The notes under the pieces were generated by a model, which was not told the origin of the DNA, did not search any database, and was given only the letters and a program-made list of their open reading frames with translations. A stretch of 64,000 nucleotides of DNA from MFD01275-c22 sp963705885. GTDB lineage: Bacteria > Actinomycetota > Actinomycetes > JACCUZ01. Of this stretch, positions 41,621 to 49,720 are shown piece after piece (positions within the stretch are counted from its first letter, which is position 1; the number at the start of each line of letters is the position of its first letter). The stretch covers positions 3,534,001 through 3,598,000 of the forward strand of contig OY970120.1 in NCBI GenBank assembly GCA_963705885.1. The letters run 5' to 3'. Made by a program: the position numbers and the translations under genes.

Positions 41621-42403
41621 ATGACGGCGTATGACGACGACCTCCGGCTGGCGCACGTCCTCGCCGACACCGCGGACTCGGTGACGATGTCGCGCTTCCG
41701 CGCCCTGGACCTCGTCGTCGAGACCAAGCCCGACCTGACTCCGGTCTCCGACGCCGACAAGCGCGTCGAGGAGGCCATCAGGTCGACCCTCGGCCGGGCC
41801 CGCCCCCGTGACGCGGTGCACGGCGAGGAGATGCCCGACACCGGCCACGGGCCGCGCCGCTGGGTGGTCGACCCGATCGACGGCACGAAGAACTTCGTCC
41901 GCGGGGTGCCGGTCTGGGCGACCCTGATCGCCCTCATGGACGGGGACGCCGTCGTGTCCGGACTCGTCTCCGCCCCTTCCCTCGGCCGCCGCTGGTGGGC
42001 GGGCTCCGGGTCCGGCGCCTGGACCGGCAAGAGCCTCACCTCGGCCAGCCGGATGGCCGTCTCGAAGGTGGACAGCATCACCGACGCCTCCTTCTCGTAC
42101 TCCAGCCTCTCCGGCTGGCACGACCTCGGGCGCGAGGACGCCTTCCTCGGCCTGACCCGTGACGTGTGGCGCACACGCGCCTACGGCGACTTCTGGTCGT
42201 ACATGCTCGTGGCCGAGGGCGCCGTCGACGTCGCGGCCGAGCCGGAGGTCGCGCTGCACGACCTGGCGGCGCCGTCGATCATCGTCACCGAGGCCGGCGG
42301 TCGCTTCACCGACCTCGCCGGCGCGGACGGTCCTTCCGGCGGGAGTGCCGTCGCGACCAACGGGCTCCTGCACGACGAGGTGGTGCAGCGCCTGTCGGTC
42401 TGA
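41621..42403 (+). CDS. hisN: Histidinol-phosphatase, inositol monophosphatase type
   Basis: A 260-residue metal-dependent phosphatase. VVETKPDLTPVSDADKRVEE, HGEEMPDTG, DPIDGTKNFVRGVPVWATLI (the DPIDGT metal site) and YGDFWSYMLVAEGAVDVAAE followed by LHDLAAPSIIVTEAGG are the inositol monophosphatase-fold motifs, in the version found in actinobacterial HisN. The usual actinobacterial order aroA-rsgA-hisN supports histidinol-phosphatase as the role. TACGGT (41608-41613) lies seven bases before the ATG: leaderless. It ends in a palindrome shared with the convergent transporter gene. Confidence 0.9.
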   Translation: MTAYDDDLRLAHVLADTADSVTMSRFRALDLVVETKPDLTPVSDADKRVEEAIRSTLGRARPRDAVHGEEMPDTGHGPRRWVVDPIDGTKNFVRGVPVWATLIALMDGDAVVSGLVSAPSLGRRWWAGSGSGAWTGKSLTSASRMAVSKVDSITDASFSYSSLSGWHDLGREDAFLGLTRDVWRTRAYGDFWSYMLVAEGAVDVAAEPEVALHDLAAPSIIVTEAGGRFTDLAGADGPSGGSAVATNGLLHDEVVQRLSV

Positions 42404-42417
42404 GCGCGCTCAGACCG
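42396..42417. terminator. 22-base perfect palindrome holding two stop codons
   Basis: CGGTCTGAGCG (42396-42406) is followed directly by its reverse complement CGCTCAGACCG (42407-42417). The hisN stop (42401-42403) and the transporter stop (42410-42412) are symmetric within it. Expected to act as a bidirectional terminator. Confidence 0.7.
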
Positions 42418-43648
42418 TGACGACGGCGTCGTGGGGGGCCGCGGCCCGGCGCAGGCCGCGAACGCTCGGGAGGAGAAGGGCCGCCAGCGTCGCCACCAGC
42501 ATCACCGCTGCGCAGCCGACGATCGTGCGGCTCAGCCCGGCAACCGACGCGAGCGGCCCGGCCGCGATCTGCCCGAGCGGGATGAACACCAGCGAGCCGA
42601 ACCAGTCGTAGGCGTAGACGCGGCTGAGCCGGTCCTCCGGCACGTTGGACTGCAGCGCGACGTCCCAGGCGACGGCGAAGGTCTCCATCCCGAGCCCGCT
42701 CAGGAAGGCGGCGGCGAGCAGCAGCACGACGCCCGGTCGCAGACCGAGGACGAAGAGCAACGGTGTCGTGAGCAGCATCGCCACCATGCCGACGTACAGC
42801 GGCCGGTCCCACCGGCTGCGCATGGCGACGAGCCCGCCGCCGACCATGCCCACGGCCTGCGCCGCCAGGACCGTGCCCCACGCCGCCCGACCGATCGTGT
42901 CGTCGGCGACGATCGGGCCCAGCGTGGCGAACCCCGCGGCGAACCCGGCGTTGACGAACGCGAACACCACGACGACCGCCCAGACCCACGTGCGGCTGAC
43001 GAACTCGCCCCAGCCCTCGCGCAGCTCCTGCAGCGTGTTGCTCGACGCGACCCGGGCCTTGCGCGAGATCGGGAGGCGGGAGAGCAGCACGGCGCCGACG
43101 ACGTAGAGGCCGGAGTCGACCGCGAAGGCCCAACCCGACCCGAACACGGCGACGAGGAGGCCTCCGCCGGCCGCGCCGGTGATGAAGGCGACGTTGTGAC
43201 CCATGCGCAGCATGGCGTTGGCGGGCTGCAGCTGCGACGAGGGGACGGTCTGCGGGGTGAGCCCCGACGCGGCCGGGAAGAGGAAGGCGCTCGCCGAGCC
43301 GTTGACGACCTCGATCGCGGCGAGCATCCAGATCTCGGCCGAGCCGGTGAGCAGCAGCACCGCGACGAGTGCCTGCGTGCTCGCGCCGACCACGTTGGCG
43401 ACGACGAGGACGAGGTGACGCGGCAGGCGGTCCGCGATGACGCCGCCGACGAGGATCAGCACGACGGTCGGGATCGCGCGCGCCGCGAGCACGAGGCCGA
43501 GCTGTGACGGCGACCCACCGAGATCGAGGACCGCGAACGCGAGCGCGATCGGCGCGATGGCGTGGGCCAGGTTGTCGGCGAGCCGCCCGACCAGGAGCAG
43601 CCGGAACGCGCGGAAGGACAGCGGCTGCATCGCCGCGCGCCAGGTCAT
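42410..43648 (-). CDS. MFS transporter
   Basis: A 412-residue, 12-helix major facilitator of the MFS_3/enterobactin-exporter-like kind: FRAFRLLLVGRLADNLAHAI at the N-terminus, VLILVGGVIADRLPRHLVLV carrying the G-x-x-D-R-x-x-R loop, and GMETFAVAWDVALQSNVPED in the second half. It probably exports a small molecule or drug. Its ATG overlaps the stop of the ArsR-type regulator (ATGA), so transporter and regulator form an operon and the regulator likely controls transporter expression. Confidence 0.88.
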   Translation of the reverse strand: MTWRAAMQPLSFRAFRLLLVGRLADNLAHAIAPIALAFAVLDLGGSPSQLGLVLAARAIPTVVLILVGGVIADRLPRHLVLVVANVVGASTQALVAVLLLTGSAEIWMLAAIEVVNGSASAFLFPAASGLTPQTVPSSQLQPANAMLRMGHNVAFITGAAGGGLLVAVFGSGWAFAVDSGLYVVGAVLLSRLPISRKARVASSNTLQELREGWGEFVSRTWVWAVVVVFAFVNAGFAAGFATLGPIVADDTIGRAAWGTVLAAQAVGMVGGGLVAMRSRWDRPLYVGMVAMLLTTPLLFVLGLRPGVVLLLAAAFLSGLGMETFAVAWDVALQSNVPEDRLSRVYAYDWFGSLVFIPLGQIAAGPLASVAGLSRTIVGCAAVMLVATLAALLLPSVRGLRRAAAPHDAVVTV

Positions 43649-44175
43649 CGGTCGTCCCGCATCAGGAACAGCGCGGTCGTGATGCTCACGTGCACGGTGC
43701 CCTCGTCACGGGGTCGGCGCGCGGCGCGGTGCAGGTCGGAGACCGCGTCGGCCACCCGGCGCACCGCGTCGTCCCAGGCATCGGCGGCCACCCAGAGCTC
43801 GGCGTCGCTGCTGGTGCCACGCGCACCGGGCTGCCAGTGCGCCGACCGGCGCACCAGCTCGCCGGCGACCGCCTGGTAGTAGGCGGGGGCGTCGTCGGGG
43901 CCCTCGGCCGTGGCTCCGGGTGCGTCGACGTCGTAGCGGTAGCGCTTGGCCTTCCCGCCGCGAACCGACTCCTCCTCGGCGACGACGAGCAGCCGTGCAT
44001 CGCGCAGCTGGCGCAGGTGGTAGCTCGCGTTGGCGTGGGTCAGGTCGAGCTCGCGGGCCACCTCCGCCGCCGACATGGCGGTGCCGGTGAGCATCGACAG
44101 CATCCGCAGCCGGAGCGGGTGGGCCATCGCGCGAAGCGCCGCGACCCGCCCGGCGTCACTGACTCCCGAAGACAT
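43645..44175 (-). CDS. ArsR-type winged-helix regulator
   Basis: A 176-residue regulator. The winged helix in residues 8-85 (VAALRAMAHPLRLRMLSMLT, AAEVARELDLTHANASYHLR, QLRDARLLVVAEEESV) is the ArsR/HTH_20 type. No metal-binding cysteines are present, and the C-terminal half (residues 95-176) is a ligand-binding-like helical region, so it may sense an organic compound. A promoter TTGACA-N18-GATACT ends seven bases before the ATG, implying a leaderless mRNA; GTTGGGGAGT repeats flank that promoter. First gene of the operon with the MFS transporter. Confidence 0.88.
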   Translation of the reverse strand: MSSGVSDAGRVAALRAMAHPLRLRMLSMLTGTAMSAAEVARELDLTHANASYHLRQLRDARLLVVAEEESVRGGKAKRYRYDVDAPGATAEGPDDAPAYYQAVAGELVRRSAHWQPGARGTSSDAELWVAADAWDDAVRRVADAVSDLHRAARRPRDEGTVHVSITTALFLMRDDR

Positions 44176-44228
44176 GTTGGGGAGTATCCGCCCTGACCTC
44201 CGCGACTGTCAAGCATTCGTTGGGGAGT
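44176..44228 (-). promoter_or_regulatory. Leaderless promoter of the ArsR-MFS operon with flanking repeats
   Basis: On the minus strand TTGACA (44207-44212) and GATACT (44183-44188) are 18 bases apart; the -10 ends seven bases before the ATG at 44175. The decamer ACTCCCCAAC (minus strand; GTTGGGGAGT on plus) occurs twice, at 44176-44185 over the start site and at 44219-44228 upstream of the -35. These are probable regulator binding sites. Confidence 0.6.
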
Positions 44229-44254
44229 CGTACCGCCCCGTCGTCCCCGCCGCT

Positions 44255-44348
44255 CGCAGTCGACCACGTACGGGAGGCGGGTGATCACCTCGGCAGGCGT
44301 ACACGCCTCCCGAAGGGACCACCTGCCTGCCTTACGTGGTCGACTGCG
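44255..44348. repeat. Nested inverted repeat, family 2 pair
   Basis: Outer arms are 16 bases and perfect: CGCAGTCGACCACGTA (44255-44270) and TACGTGGTCGACTGCG (44333-44348). Inside, CGGGAGGCG (44271-44279) pairs with CGCCTCCCG (44304-44312), GGTGATCACC (44280-44289) is a palindrome, and AGGCGT/ACGCCT (44295-44308) offers a competing hairpin. The right arm overlaps the last codons and stop of the gene at 44332. Reading both arms inward gives two copies of one 27-base unit, and a third, single copy is at 13893. Confidence 0.75.
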
Positions 44349-45135
44349 GCCGGGCGCGTCGGAGGCGGGTGACGGCGGCGAGGACCGAGGGGCCGGCCAG
44401 CACGGCGGCGAGGTCGAACCAGCCGTAGCCGCCCGCCGCGCCGGACGGGGGGTTCCCGATCGACACGATGCCGGTGGGGTCGTGGGCCTGCCACTCCCAG
44501 GTCCCCAGCCAGGTGCCGAGGATCTCCAGGTAGGTCACGACCACGAACGCGCCGACGTAGAGCCCGCGGGAGCGGCCCCAGAGCAGGAAGCCGGCCAGGC
44601 AGGCGAACCAGAACGCCCCGAGCGCGTCGGGCCGGGAGGACAGGAGCAGCCCCCAGGCGGCGTACGCCCCACCGGCGACGACGGTCAGCGCCACGCAGGC
44701 GGGCAACCGGCTGCGCACCCACGCGCTGCGGCCCATCGCCAGGGCGCAGAGGTAGACCAGCCCGTGACCCGGCGGTACGAACGCCGGGACGTTCTCGAGG
44801 CGGTAGACGTAGACCTCGAGGAACGGCGAGAACGTGTACTCGACGGCGGTCGCGAACACGACCACGACCGCCACCTGTGCCCGGACCAGCGGGGCCTCGC
44901 GGCGCAGCAGGGCCAGCAGCAGCGCCCACGTCCCGAGCCCGAGCAGCCGCTGCCACCAGATGCCGGCGCCGCGGTCGAGCAGGAGGACGAGCGGCACCCA
45001 GGTCATCGTCAGCGCGACCGGCGGGTCGAGCCCGACCGGCACTCTCGCCGGCCACCCCCTCCCGGCGCGGACGGGTCGCGCCGGGGCCTCGGGACCGTCG
45101 ACGGCGTCGGGCCGGGTGAGGGCCTCGGTGCTCAC
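44332..45135 (-). CDS. Integral membrane protein, unknown family
   Basis: A 267-residue membrane protein with about eight hydrophobic segments, including VALTMTWVPLVLLLDRGAGI, VAVVVVFATAVEYTFSPFLE and LYVGAFVVVTYLEILGTWLG. It has an uncharged, aromatic-rich later loop (TWEWQAHDPTGIVSIGNPPS). I do not recognise a family and see no transport or enzyme motif. GTG start at 45135, seven bases after CATACT on the minus strand (45143-45148), so a leaderless mRNA is likely. Its stop codon is in the right arm of the nested inverted repeat, which may terminate it. Confidence 0.7.
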   Translation of the reverse strand: MSTEALTRPDAVDGPEAPARPVRAGRGWPARVPVGLDPPVALTMTWVPLVLLLDRGAGIWWQRLLGLGTWALLLALLRREAPLVRAQVAVVVVFATAVEYTFSPFLEVYVYRLENVPAFVPPGHGLVYLCALAMGRSAWVRSRLPACVALTVVAGGAYAAWGLLLSSRPDALGAFWFACLAGFLLWGRSRGLYVGAFVVVTYLEILGTWLGTWEWQAHDPTGIVSIGNPPSGAAGGYGWFDLAAVLAGPSVLAAVTRLRRARPQSTT

Positions 45136-45162
45136 CGCATCGAGTATGTCAGCGGGCGACGG

Positions 45163-45732
45163 TCAGGCCCGCGGGTCGCCCTGGCCGGGTGTCAGCGCCT
45201 CGCCGTCGCGCCGCGACTTGCCGACGGAGTCGGGGTCGCCCTCCTGCGGCTCGCGCTCCTTGGCGCGGAGCAGGATCGCGGCAACGGAGAGCACCAGCAC
45301 GAGCACCCCGAGAACCCCCACCTCGATCATCGAGTCGCGGAACTCGTCGCCCTTGCCGATGACGTCGGCGGCCTCGACGGACAGCACGATGATCTCCTTG
45401 ATCGAGGCGATGATGCCCACGACGAGGAACGGCTCGGCGACGACCTCGCGCTTGCCGAGGATCACCCGCACGGCGAAGAGCAGCTCGACGACGATGAACA
45501 CGAGCAGCAGCGTGTCGAGGATCGACAGCGCCACCTCGCTGGCCGCCTCGTCGCCCCCGAGGTCGAACAGGCCGCGCCCTGCCGAGACGAGCAGCGCACC
45601 CGCGGCGATCGACAGGATGATGGCGATGCCGACGTAGATGACGTCCTCGGTGATCGCGAGGAGGGCGTTGCCGATGCGGACGTAGCGCGGCGGCTCCTCG
45701 TCGGAGCCGTCCTTGCCCCGCTGGCCTGTCAC
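45163..45732 (-). CDS. PsiE-like phosphate-starvation family membrane protein
   Basis: A 189-residue protein with four membrane helices and charged ends. ALLAITEDVIYVGIAIILSI, ILDTLLLVFIVVELLFAVRV, VAEPFLVVGIIASIKEIIVL and MIEVGVLGVLVLVLSVAAIL follow the pattern of the PsiE family. The family name comes from phosphate-starvation induction in E. coli; no function is known, and no PHO box is visible here. GTG start at 45732. It lies eight bases downstream of a small zinc-ribbon gene on the same strand. Confidence 0.75.
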   Translation of the reverse strand: MTGQRGKDGSDEEPPRYVRIGNALLAITEDVIYVGIAIILSIAAGALLVSAGRGLFDLGGDEAASEVALSILDTLLLVFIVVELLFAVRVILGKREVVAEPFLVVGIIASIKEIIVLSVEAADVIGKGDEFRDSMIEVGVLGVLVLVLSVAAILLRAKEREPQEGDPDSVGKSRRDGEALTPGQGDPRA

Positions 45733-45740
45733 CCGGGCCG

Positions 45741-45977
45741 TCAGGCCACTCGGCCGGTCCGGCGACGGCGCGCTGCCGGGGCCGGGGCCGGGGAGGGCAG
45801 GTCGAAGCCGACGAAGAGCCCGACGCCGCACCGCACGCACACCCGCTCGGGGCAGTCGGCGCCGTGCTCGTCGGTGCAGTCGGGCCGCTCGAGGAAGACG
45901 TCGTCGGCGCAGCTGGGGCACCAGCGCACGACGTCGAGGTGGAGCGCGGCGCGTCGTGGGGCCGCGGAACCTGTCAT
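45741..45977 (-). CDS. Small zinc-ribbon protein
   Basis: A 78-residue protein with three cysteine pairs: WCPSCADDVF, CTDEHGADC and VCVRCGVGLF, of which the first and last probably form a four-cysteine zinc site. The tail is Pro/Ala/Arg-rich. Function unknown. ATG at 45977; a GTG three codons upstream is possible. It is divergent from ku (141 bases between starts) and is followed by the PsiE-like gene. Confidence 0.65.
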   Translation of the reverse strand: MTGSAAPRRAALHLDVVRWCPSCADDVFLERPDCTDEHGADCPERVCVRCGVGLFVGFDLPSPAPAPAARRRRTGRVA

Positions 45978-46118
45978 GCCCGACACGGTGACACGCCCCC
46001 CGGACACAACCGCGGAGGCGGGCGGCGTGTCGGGCGCTTTGTCGACAAACCGGTCCCGCTCCACCGCGAACCGGCAGGTCCCTGGTGTGAGAGCCCCCGG
46101 ACGGGCGATCATGTCTGC

Positions 46119-47063
46119 ATGCCACAGAGCGTCTGGAAGGGAGCCATCTCCTTCGGGCTGGTCTCCATCCCCGTCCGCCTGTTCTCCGCGACCGAGGAGA
46201 AGGACATCTCCTTCCGCCAGGTCCACCGCGAGGACGGCGGGCGCATCCGCTACAAGCGGGTGTGCTCCATCGACGGCGAGGAGGTGCCCTACGGCGACAT
46301 CGCCAAGGGCTACGAGCTCCCCGACGGCGAGATGGTCGTGCTCGACGACGACGACTTCGCGAACCTGCCGATCACGAGCTCGCGGTCGGTCGAGGTCCTC
46401 AGCTTCGTGCCCGCCGACCAGATCGACGCCGTGCAGATGGGCAAGCCCTACTACTGCGACCCGACCGGCGCCGACGCCAAGCCCTACGTCCTGCTGCGCG
46501 ACTCGCTGGAGAAGGCCGACCGTGTGGCGGTGGTGAAGGTCGCCCTGCGGCAGCGCGAGCGGCTGGCGATGCTGCGCGCGCGGGACGGCGTCCTCATCCT
46601 GCAGACCCTGCTGTGGCCCGACGAGGTGCGCACGCCCCGGCTGGAGTTCCAGGACCAGGACGTGACCGTTCGCCAGCAGGAGCTCGCCATGGCCGAGTCC
46701 TACATCTCGGCGCTCTCCGGCGACTTCGAGCCCGGCGAGTTCGCCGACGGCTACCGCGAGGCGCTCGAGGAGGTCATCAACGACAAGGTCGCCGGCCGCG
46801 AGGTCAAGGCTCCGGCCGAGGCGCCGGAGTCGACCGGCCAGGTCGTGGACCTCATGGAGGCGCTGCGCCGCAGCGTGGCCGAGGCCAAGGCAAAGCGCGG
46901 CGAGGGCGACGGCGGCGAGGCCGGCACCGCGAAGAAGTCCGCGGCGGGCAAGGCCAAGAAGGCGGCATCCAAGAAGTCCTCGACCAAGAAGAGCGCCGCC
47001 CGGAAGTCTGCGACGGCCAAGAAGTCGACCGCCAAGAAGAGCGCCGCCCGGCGTACCGCCTAG
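46119..47063 (+). CDS. ku: Non-homologous end-joining protein Ku
   Basis: A 314-residue prokaryotic Ku. WKGAISFGLVSIPVRLFSAT at the N-terminus, RVCSIDGEEVPYGDIAKGYE, and ILQTLLWPDEVRT are diagnostic of the ring-forming core (about residues 1-265). The C-terminus (about 266-314) is an extended Lys/Ala/Ser tail with repeated AAKKS-like units, as in other actinobacterial Ku proteins, likely binding DNA. It binds double-strand ends and recruits the ligase LigD, which is not in the window. ATG at 46119. Confidence 0.95.
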   Translation: MPQSVWKGAISFGLVSIPVRLFSATEEKDISFRQVHREDGGRIRYKRVCSIDGEEVPYGDIAKGYELPDGEMVVLDDDDFANLPITSSRSVEVLSFVPADQIDAVQMGKPYYCDPTGADAKPYVLLRDSLEKADRVAVVKVALRQRERLAMLRARDGVLILQTLLWPDEVRTPRLEFQDQDVTVRQQELAMAESYISALSGDFEPGEFADGYREALEEVINDKVAGREVKAPAEAPESTGQVVDLMEALRRSVAEAKAKRGEGDGGEAGTAKKSAAGKAKKAASKKSSTKKSAARKSATAKKSTAKKSAARRTA

Positions 47064-47071
47064 GAGGCACC

Positions 47072-47794
47072 GTGCCCGAGTCCACCGACGGGCCGGACCT
47101 GTCCGGCCTGCGCGCGATCTACCTCAACTGCACCCTCAAGCCCTCCCCCGCCGTGTCCCACACGGCAGGGCTCATGGCCAACAGCGTGGCGATCATGCGC
47201 GCGCAGGGGGTGCACGTCGACGAGGTGCGCGCCGTCGACCACGAGCTCGCGCCCGGCGTGCAGCCGGACATGCGCGAGCACGGTGCGGAGCGGGACGACT
47301 GGCCGGCGATCTACGAGACGGTGAAGGCAGCCGACATCATCGTCCTCGGCACGCCCATCTGGCTCGGCGACAAGAGCAGCGTGTGCACGCGCGTGGTCGA
47401 GCGGCTGTACGCGAACTCGGCCGAGCTCAACGACCGCGGCCAGTACGCCTACTACGGCAAGGTCGGCGGGGTGATCGTCACCGGCAACGAGGACGGCATC
47501 AAGCACGTCGCGATGAACGTCCTCTACTCGCTGCAGCACCTGGGATGCACGATCCCGCCCCAGGCCGACGCGGGCTGGATCGGGGAGGCCGGCCCCGGGC
47601 CGAGCTACCTCGACGAGGGATCCGGGGGCCCGGACAACGACTTCACCCGCCGCAACACGGCGTTCATGACGTGGAACCTCATGCACCTGGCGAAGATGCT
47701 CAAGGACGCCGGCGGGGTCCCCGCCCACGGCAACCAGCGCACCGAGTGGGACGCGGGGGCACGCTTCGACCACCCCAACCCCGAGTACCGCTGA
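47072..47794 (+). CDS. Flavodoxin-fold NAD(P)H-dependent reductase
   Basis: A 240-residue flavodoxin-like protein. The FMN phosphate loop is LNCTLKPSPAVSHTAGLMAN; ADIIVLGTPIWLGDKSSVCT is the second FMN-binding segment and VGGVIVTGNEDGIKHVAMNV the third. Fold and size fit NADPH-dependent FMN reductases or WrbA-related quinone reductases. GTG start at 47072 follows AGGAGG, eight bases after the ku stop, so it is co-transcribed with ku, perhaps accidentally. Confidence 0.85.
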   Translation: MPESTDGPDLSGLRAIYLNCTLKPSPAVSHTAGLMANSVAIMRAQGVHVDEVRAVDHELAPGVQPDMREHGAERDDWPAIYETVKAADIIVLGTPIWLGDKSSVCTRVVERLYANSAELNDRGQYAYYGKVGGVIVTGNEDGIKHVAMNVLYSLQHLGCTIPPQADAGWIGEAGPGPSYLDEGSGGPDNDFTRRNTAFMTWNLMHLAKMLKDAGGVPAHGNQRTEWDAGARFDHPNPEYR

Positions 47795-47839
47795 GCCGGC
47801 GGCGGAATGCCTCGGCGGGCCTGCGCGCTGAGGTGACCC

Positions 47840-49714
47840 GTGGGTGAGGCCGTCGAGATCCTGGCGCTCGTCGTCGCGGTGGCGGTGGTCGCCGCCGGCG
47901 CGCGACGTCTCGGGCTGAACGCACCCATCGTGCTGGTCGTCGCCGGGGTGCTGGCGTCCTTCGTACCCGGCGTCCCCGAGTACCGGCTGGACCCCGAGGT
48001 CGTGCTGCTCGGCCTGCTGCCGCCGCTGCTCTACGCCGCCGCCATCCGCACGTCGCTGGTCGACTTCCACGCCAACCGCCAGGCCATCGGCATCCTCGCG
48101 GTCGGTGCCGTGGTGTTCACCGTCGGCGCGGTGGGCCTGGTCGTCTGGGCGGTCGTCCCCGGCGTGCCGCTGGCGGCGGGGCTGGCGCTCGGCGCCGTCG
48201 TCGCCCCACCCGACGCCGTCGCGGCCACGACCATCGCCCGCCGGGTCGGCATGCCACGGCGCATCGTGGCGATCCTCGAGGGCGAGAGCCTCGTCAACGA
48301 CGCGACGGCGCTGGTGTCCCTGCGCACGGCCGCCGCGGCCGTCACGGCGACCGCGACGGTCACTGTCTGGTCGGTCGGCGTCGACTTCGCCCTCGCCGCC
48401 GGCGGCGGCATCGCTGTCGGTGGCGTGGTGGCGCTGCTGCTCGGCGCCGCGCGAAAGCGGGTCCAGGACCCGGTGCTGGACACGACGCTGTCGCTGGCCG
48501 CGCCGTTCATCTCGTACCTGCCGGCGGAGGCCATCCACTCCAGCGGCGTCATCGCCGTCGTGGTCACCGGTCTGCTGCTCGGGCACAAGTCACCTGTGCT
48601 GCAGTCGGCCGCGTCCCGGCTCTCCGAGCAGACCAACTGGCGCACGGTGCAGTTCCTGCTCGAGAACGCGGTGTTCCTGCTCATCGGGCTGCAGGTCGCG
48701 GACATCCTGCAGAACGCGCGCGACGACGGGTTCTCGACCGCGCGGCTCGTCGTGATCTGCCTCGTGGTGCTGGTGGCGACCGTTCTCGCGCGGGTGGTGT
48801 GGGTGTTCGGCGCCACGGCGGTCTACCGGTTCGGGCCCCCCTCGCTGCGGGCGCACGCCTGGCAGTGGAGCCACGCTGCGCTCGTGTCCTGGGCGGGCAT
48901 GCGCGGAGTGGTGACGCTGGCAGCGGCGTTCATCCTGCCCGGCGAGACCCCGCACCGGGACGTGCTGATCCTCGCCGCGTTCGCGGTCGTGGCCGGCACC
49001 CTGCTCGTCCACGGCACGACGCTGCCGTGGCTGGTCCGCCGGCTCGGCCTGCCGGGCCCGGACCCGACCGAGGACGCGCTCGAGGAGGCGGCGCTGCTCT
49101 CCCGGGCGACCCGCGCCGGGCTCGCCCGGCTGGACGAGCTGCGCGGCGAGGTCCGCGACCAGTCGGTGCTCGACCGCCTCGAGGAGCGGGCCCGGTCGCG
49201 TGCCGACGCGGCGTGGGAGCGGCTGGGGTCCGGGCAGAGCGGCGAGACGCCGAGCGAGACCTACCGGCGGGTGCGCCAGGAGATGCTCCACGCCGAGCGG
49301 GCCGTGGTGCTCGAGGCGCGGGCGTCGGGCAAGGTGGACGACGAGATCCTGCGGGACGTGCTCGCGCTGCTCGACAGCGAGGAGTCACTGCTGGACCGAT
49401 TGGTCGACAAGGGCAACGCGGTGGGGGCGCAGATGGCGGACCGCGACGCGAGGGTTGAGGCCTGCGAGCACCTGCGGGAGGCCTCGAGCGGGGTCACGCC
49501 GCGTACGTCCGAGGGCTGCGAGGAGTGCCTGCGTGACGGCACCGAGTGGGTGCACCTGCGGCTGTGCCTGGGCTGCGGCCACGTCGGCTGCTGCGACTCC
49601 TCGACCCAACAGCACGCGACGGCGCACAACGCCGCGACGGGACACCCGGTCATCCGCAGCTTCGAGCAGGGCGAGTCGTGGCGCTGGTGCTACGTCGACG
49701 ACCGGCTGGGCTGA
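47840..49714 (+). CDS. Na+/H+ antiporter (CPA1) with C-terminal UBP-type zinc finger
   Basis: A 624-residue antiporter. Residues 1-400 form about 12 membrane helices of the NhaP/CPA1 type, with GAVVAPPDAVAATTIARRVG and EGESLVNDATALVSLRTAAA holding the ion-binding acidic residues. A soluble helical region follows (about 410-535). The C-terminus (about 545-620) is a ubiquitin-protease-type zinc finger: CEECLRDGTEWVHLRLCLGC, then CGHVGCCDSSTQQHATAHN and TGHPVIRSF. It would export Na+ in exchange for protons. GTG start at 47840. Confidence 0.9.
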   Translation: MGEAVEILALVVAVAVVAAGARRLGLNAPIVLVVAGVLASFVPGVPEYRLDPEVVLLGLLPPLLYAAAIRTSLVDFHANRQAIGILAVGAVVFTVGAVGLVVWAVVPGVPLAAGLALGAVVAPPDAVAATTIARRVGMPRRIVAILEGESLVNDATALVSLRTAAAAVTATATVTVWSVGVDFALAAGGGIAVGGVVALLLGAARKRVQDPVLDTTLSLAAPFISYLPAEAIHSSGVIAVVVTGLLLGHKSPVLQSAASRLSEQTNWRTVQFLLENAVFLLIGLQVADILQNARDDGFSTARLVVICLVVLVATVLARVVWVFGATAVYRFGPPSLRAHAWQWSHAALVSWAGMRGVVTLAAAFILPGETPHRDVLILAAFAVVAGTLLVHGTTLPWLVRRLGLPGPDPTEDALEEAALLSRATRAGLARLDELRGEVRDQSVLDRLEERARSRADAAWERLGSGQSGETPSETYRRVRQEMLHAERAVVLEARASGKVDDEILRDVLALLDSEESLLDRLVDKGNAVGAQMADRDARVEACEHLREASSGVTPRTSEGCEECLRDGTEWVHLRLCLGCGHVGCCDSSTQQHATAHNAATGHPVIRSFEQGESWRWCYVDDRLG

Positions 49715-49720
49715 GCGCGG

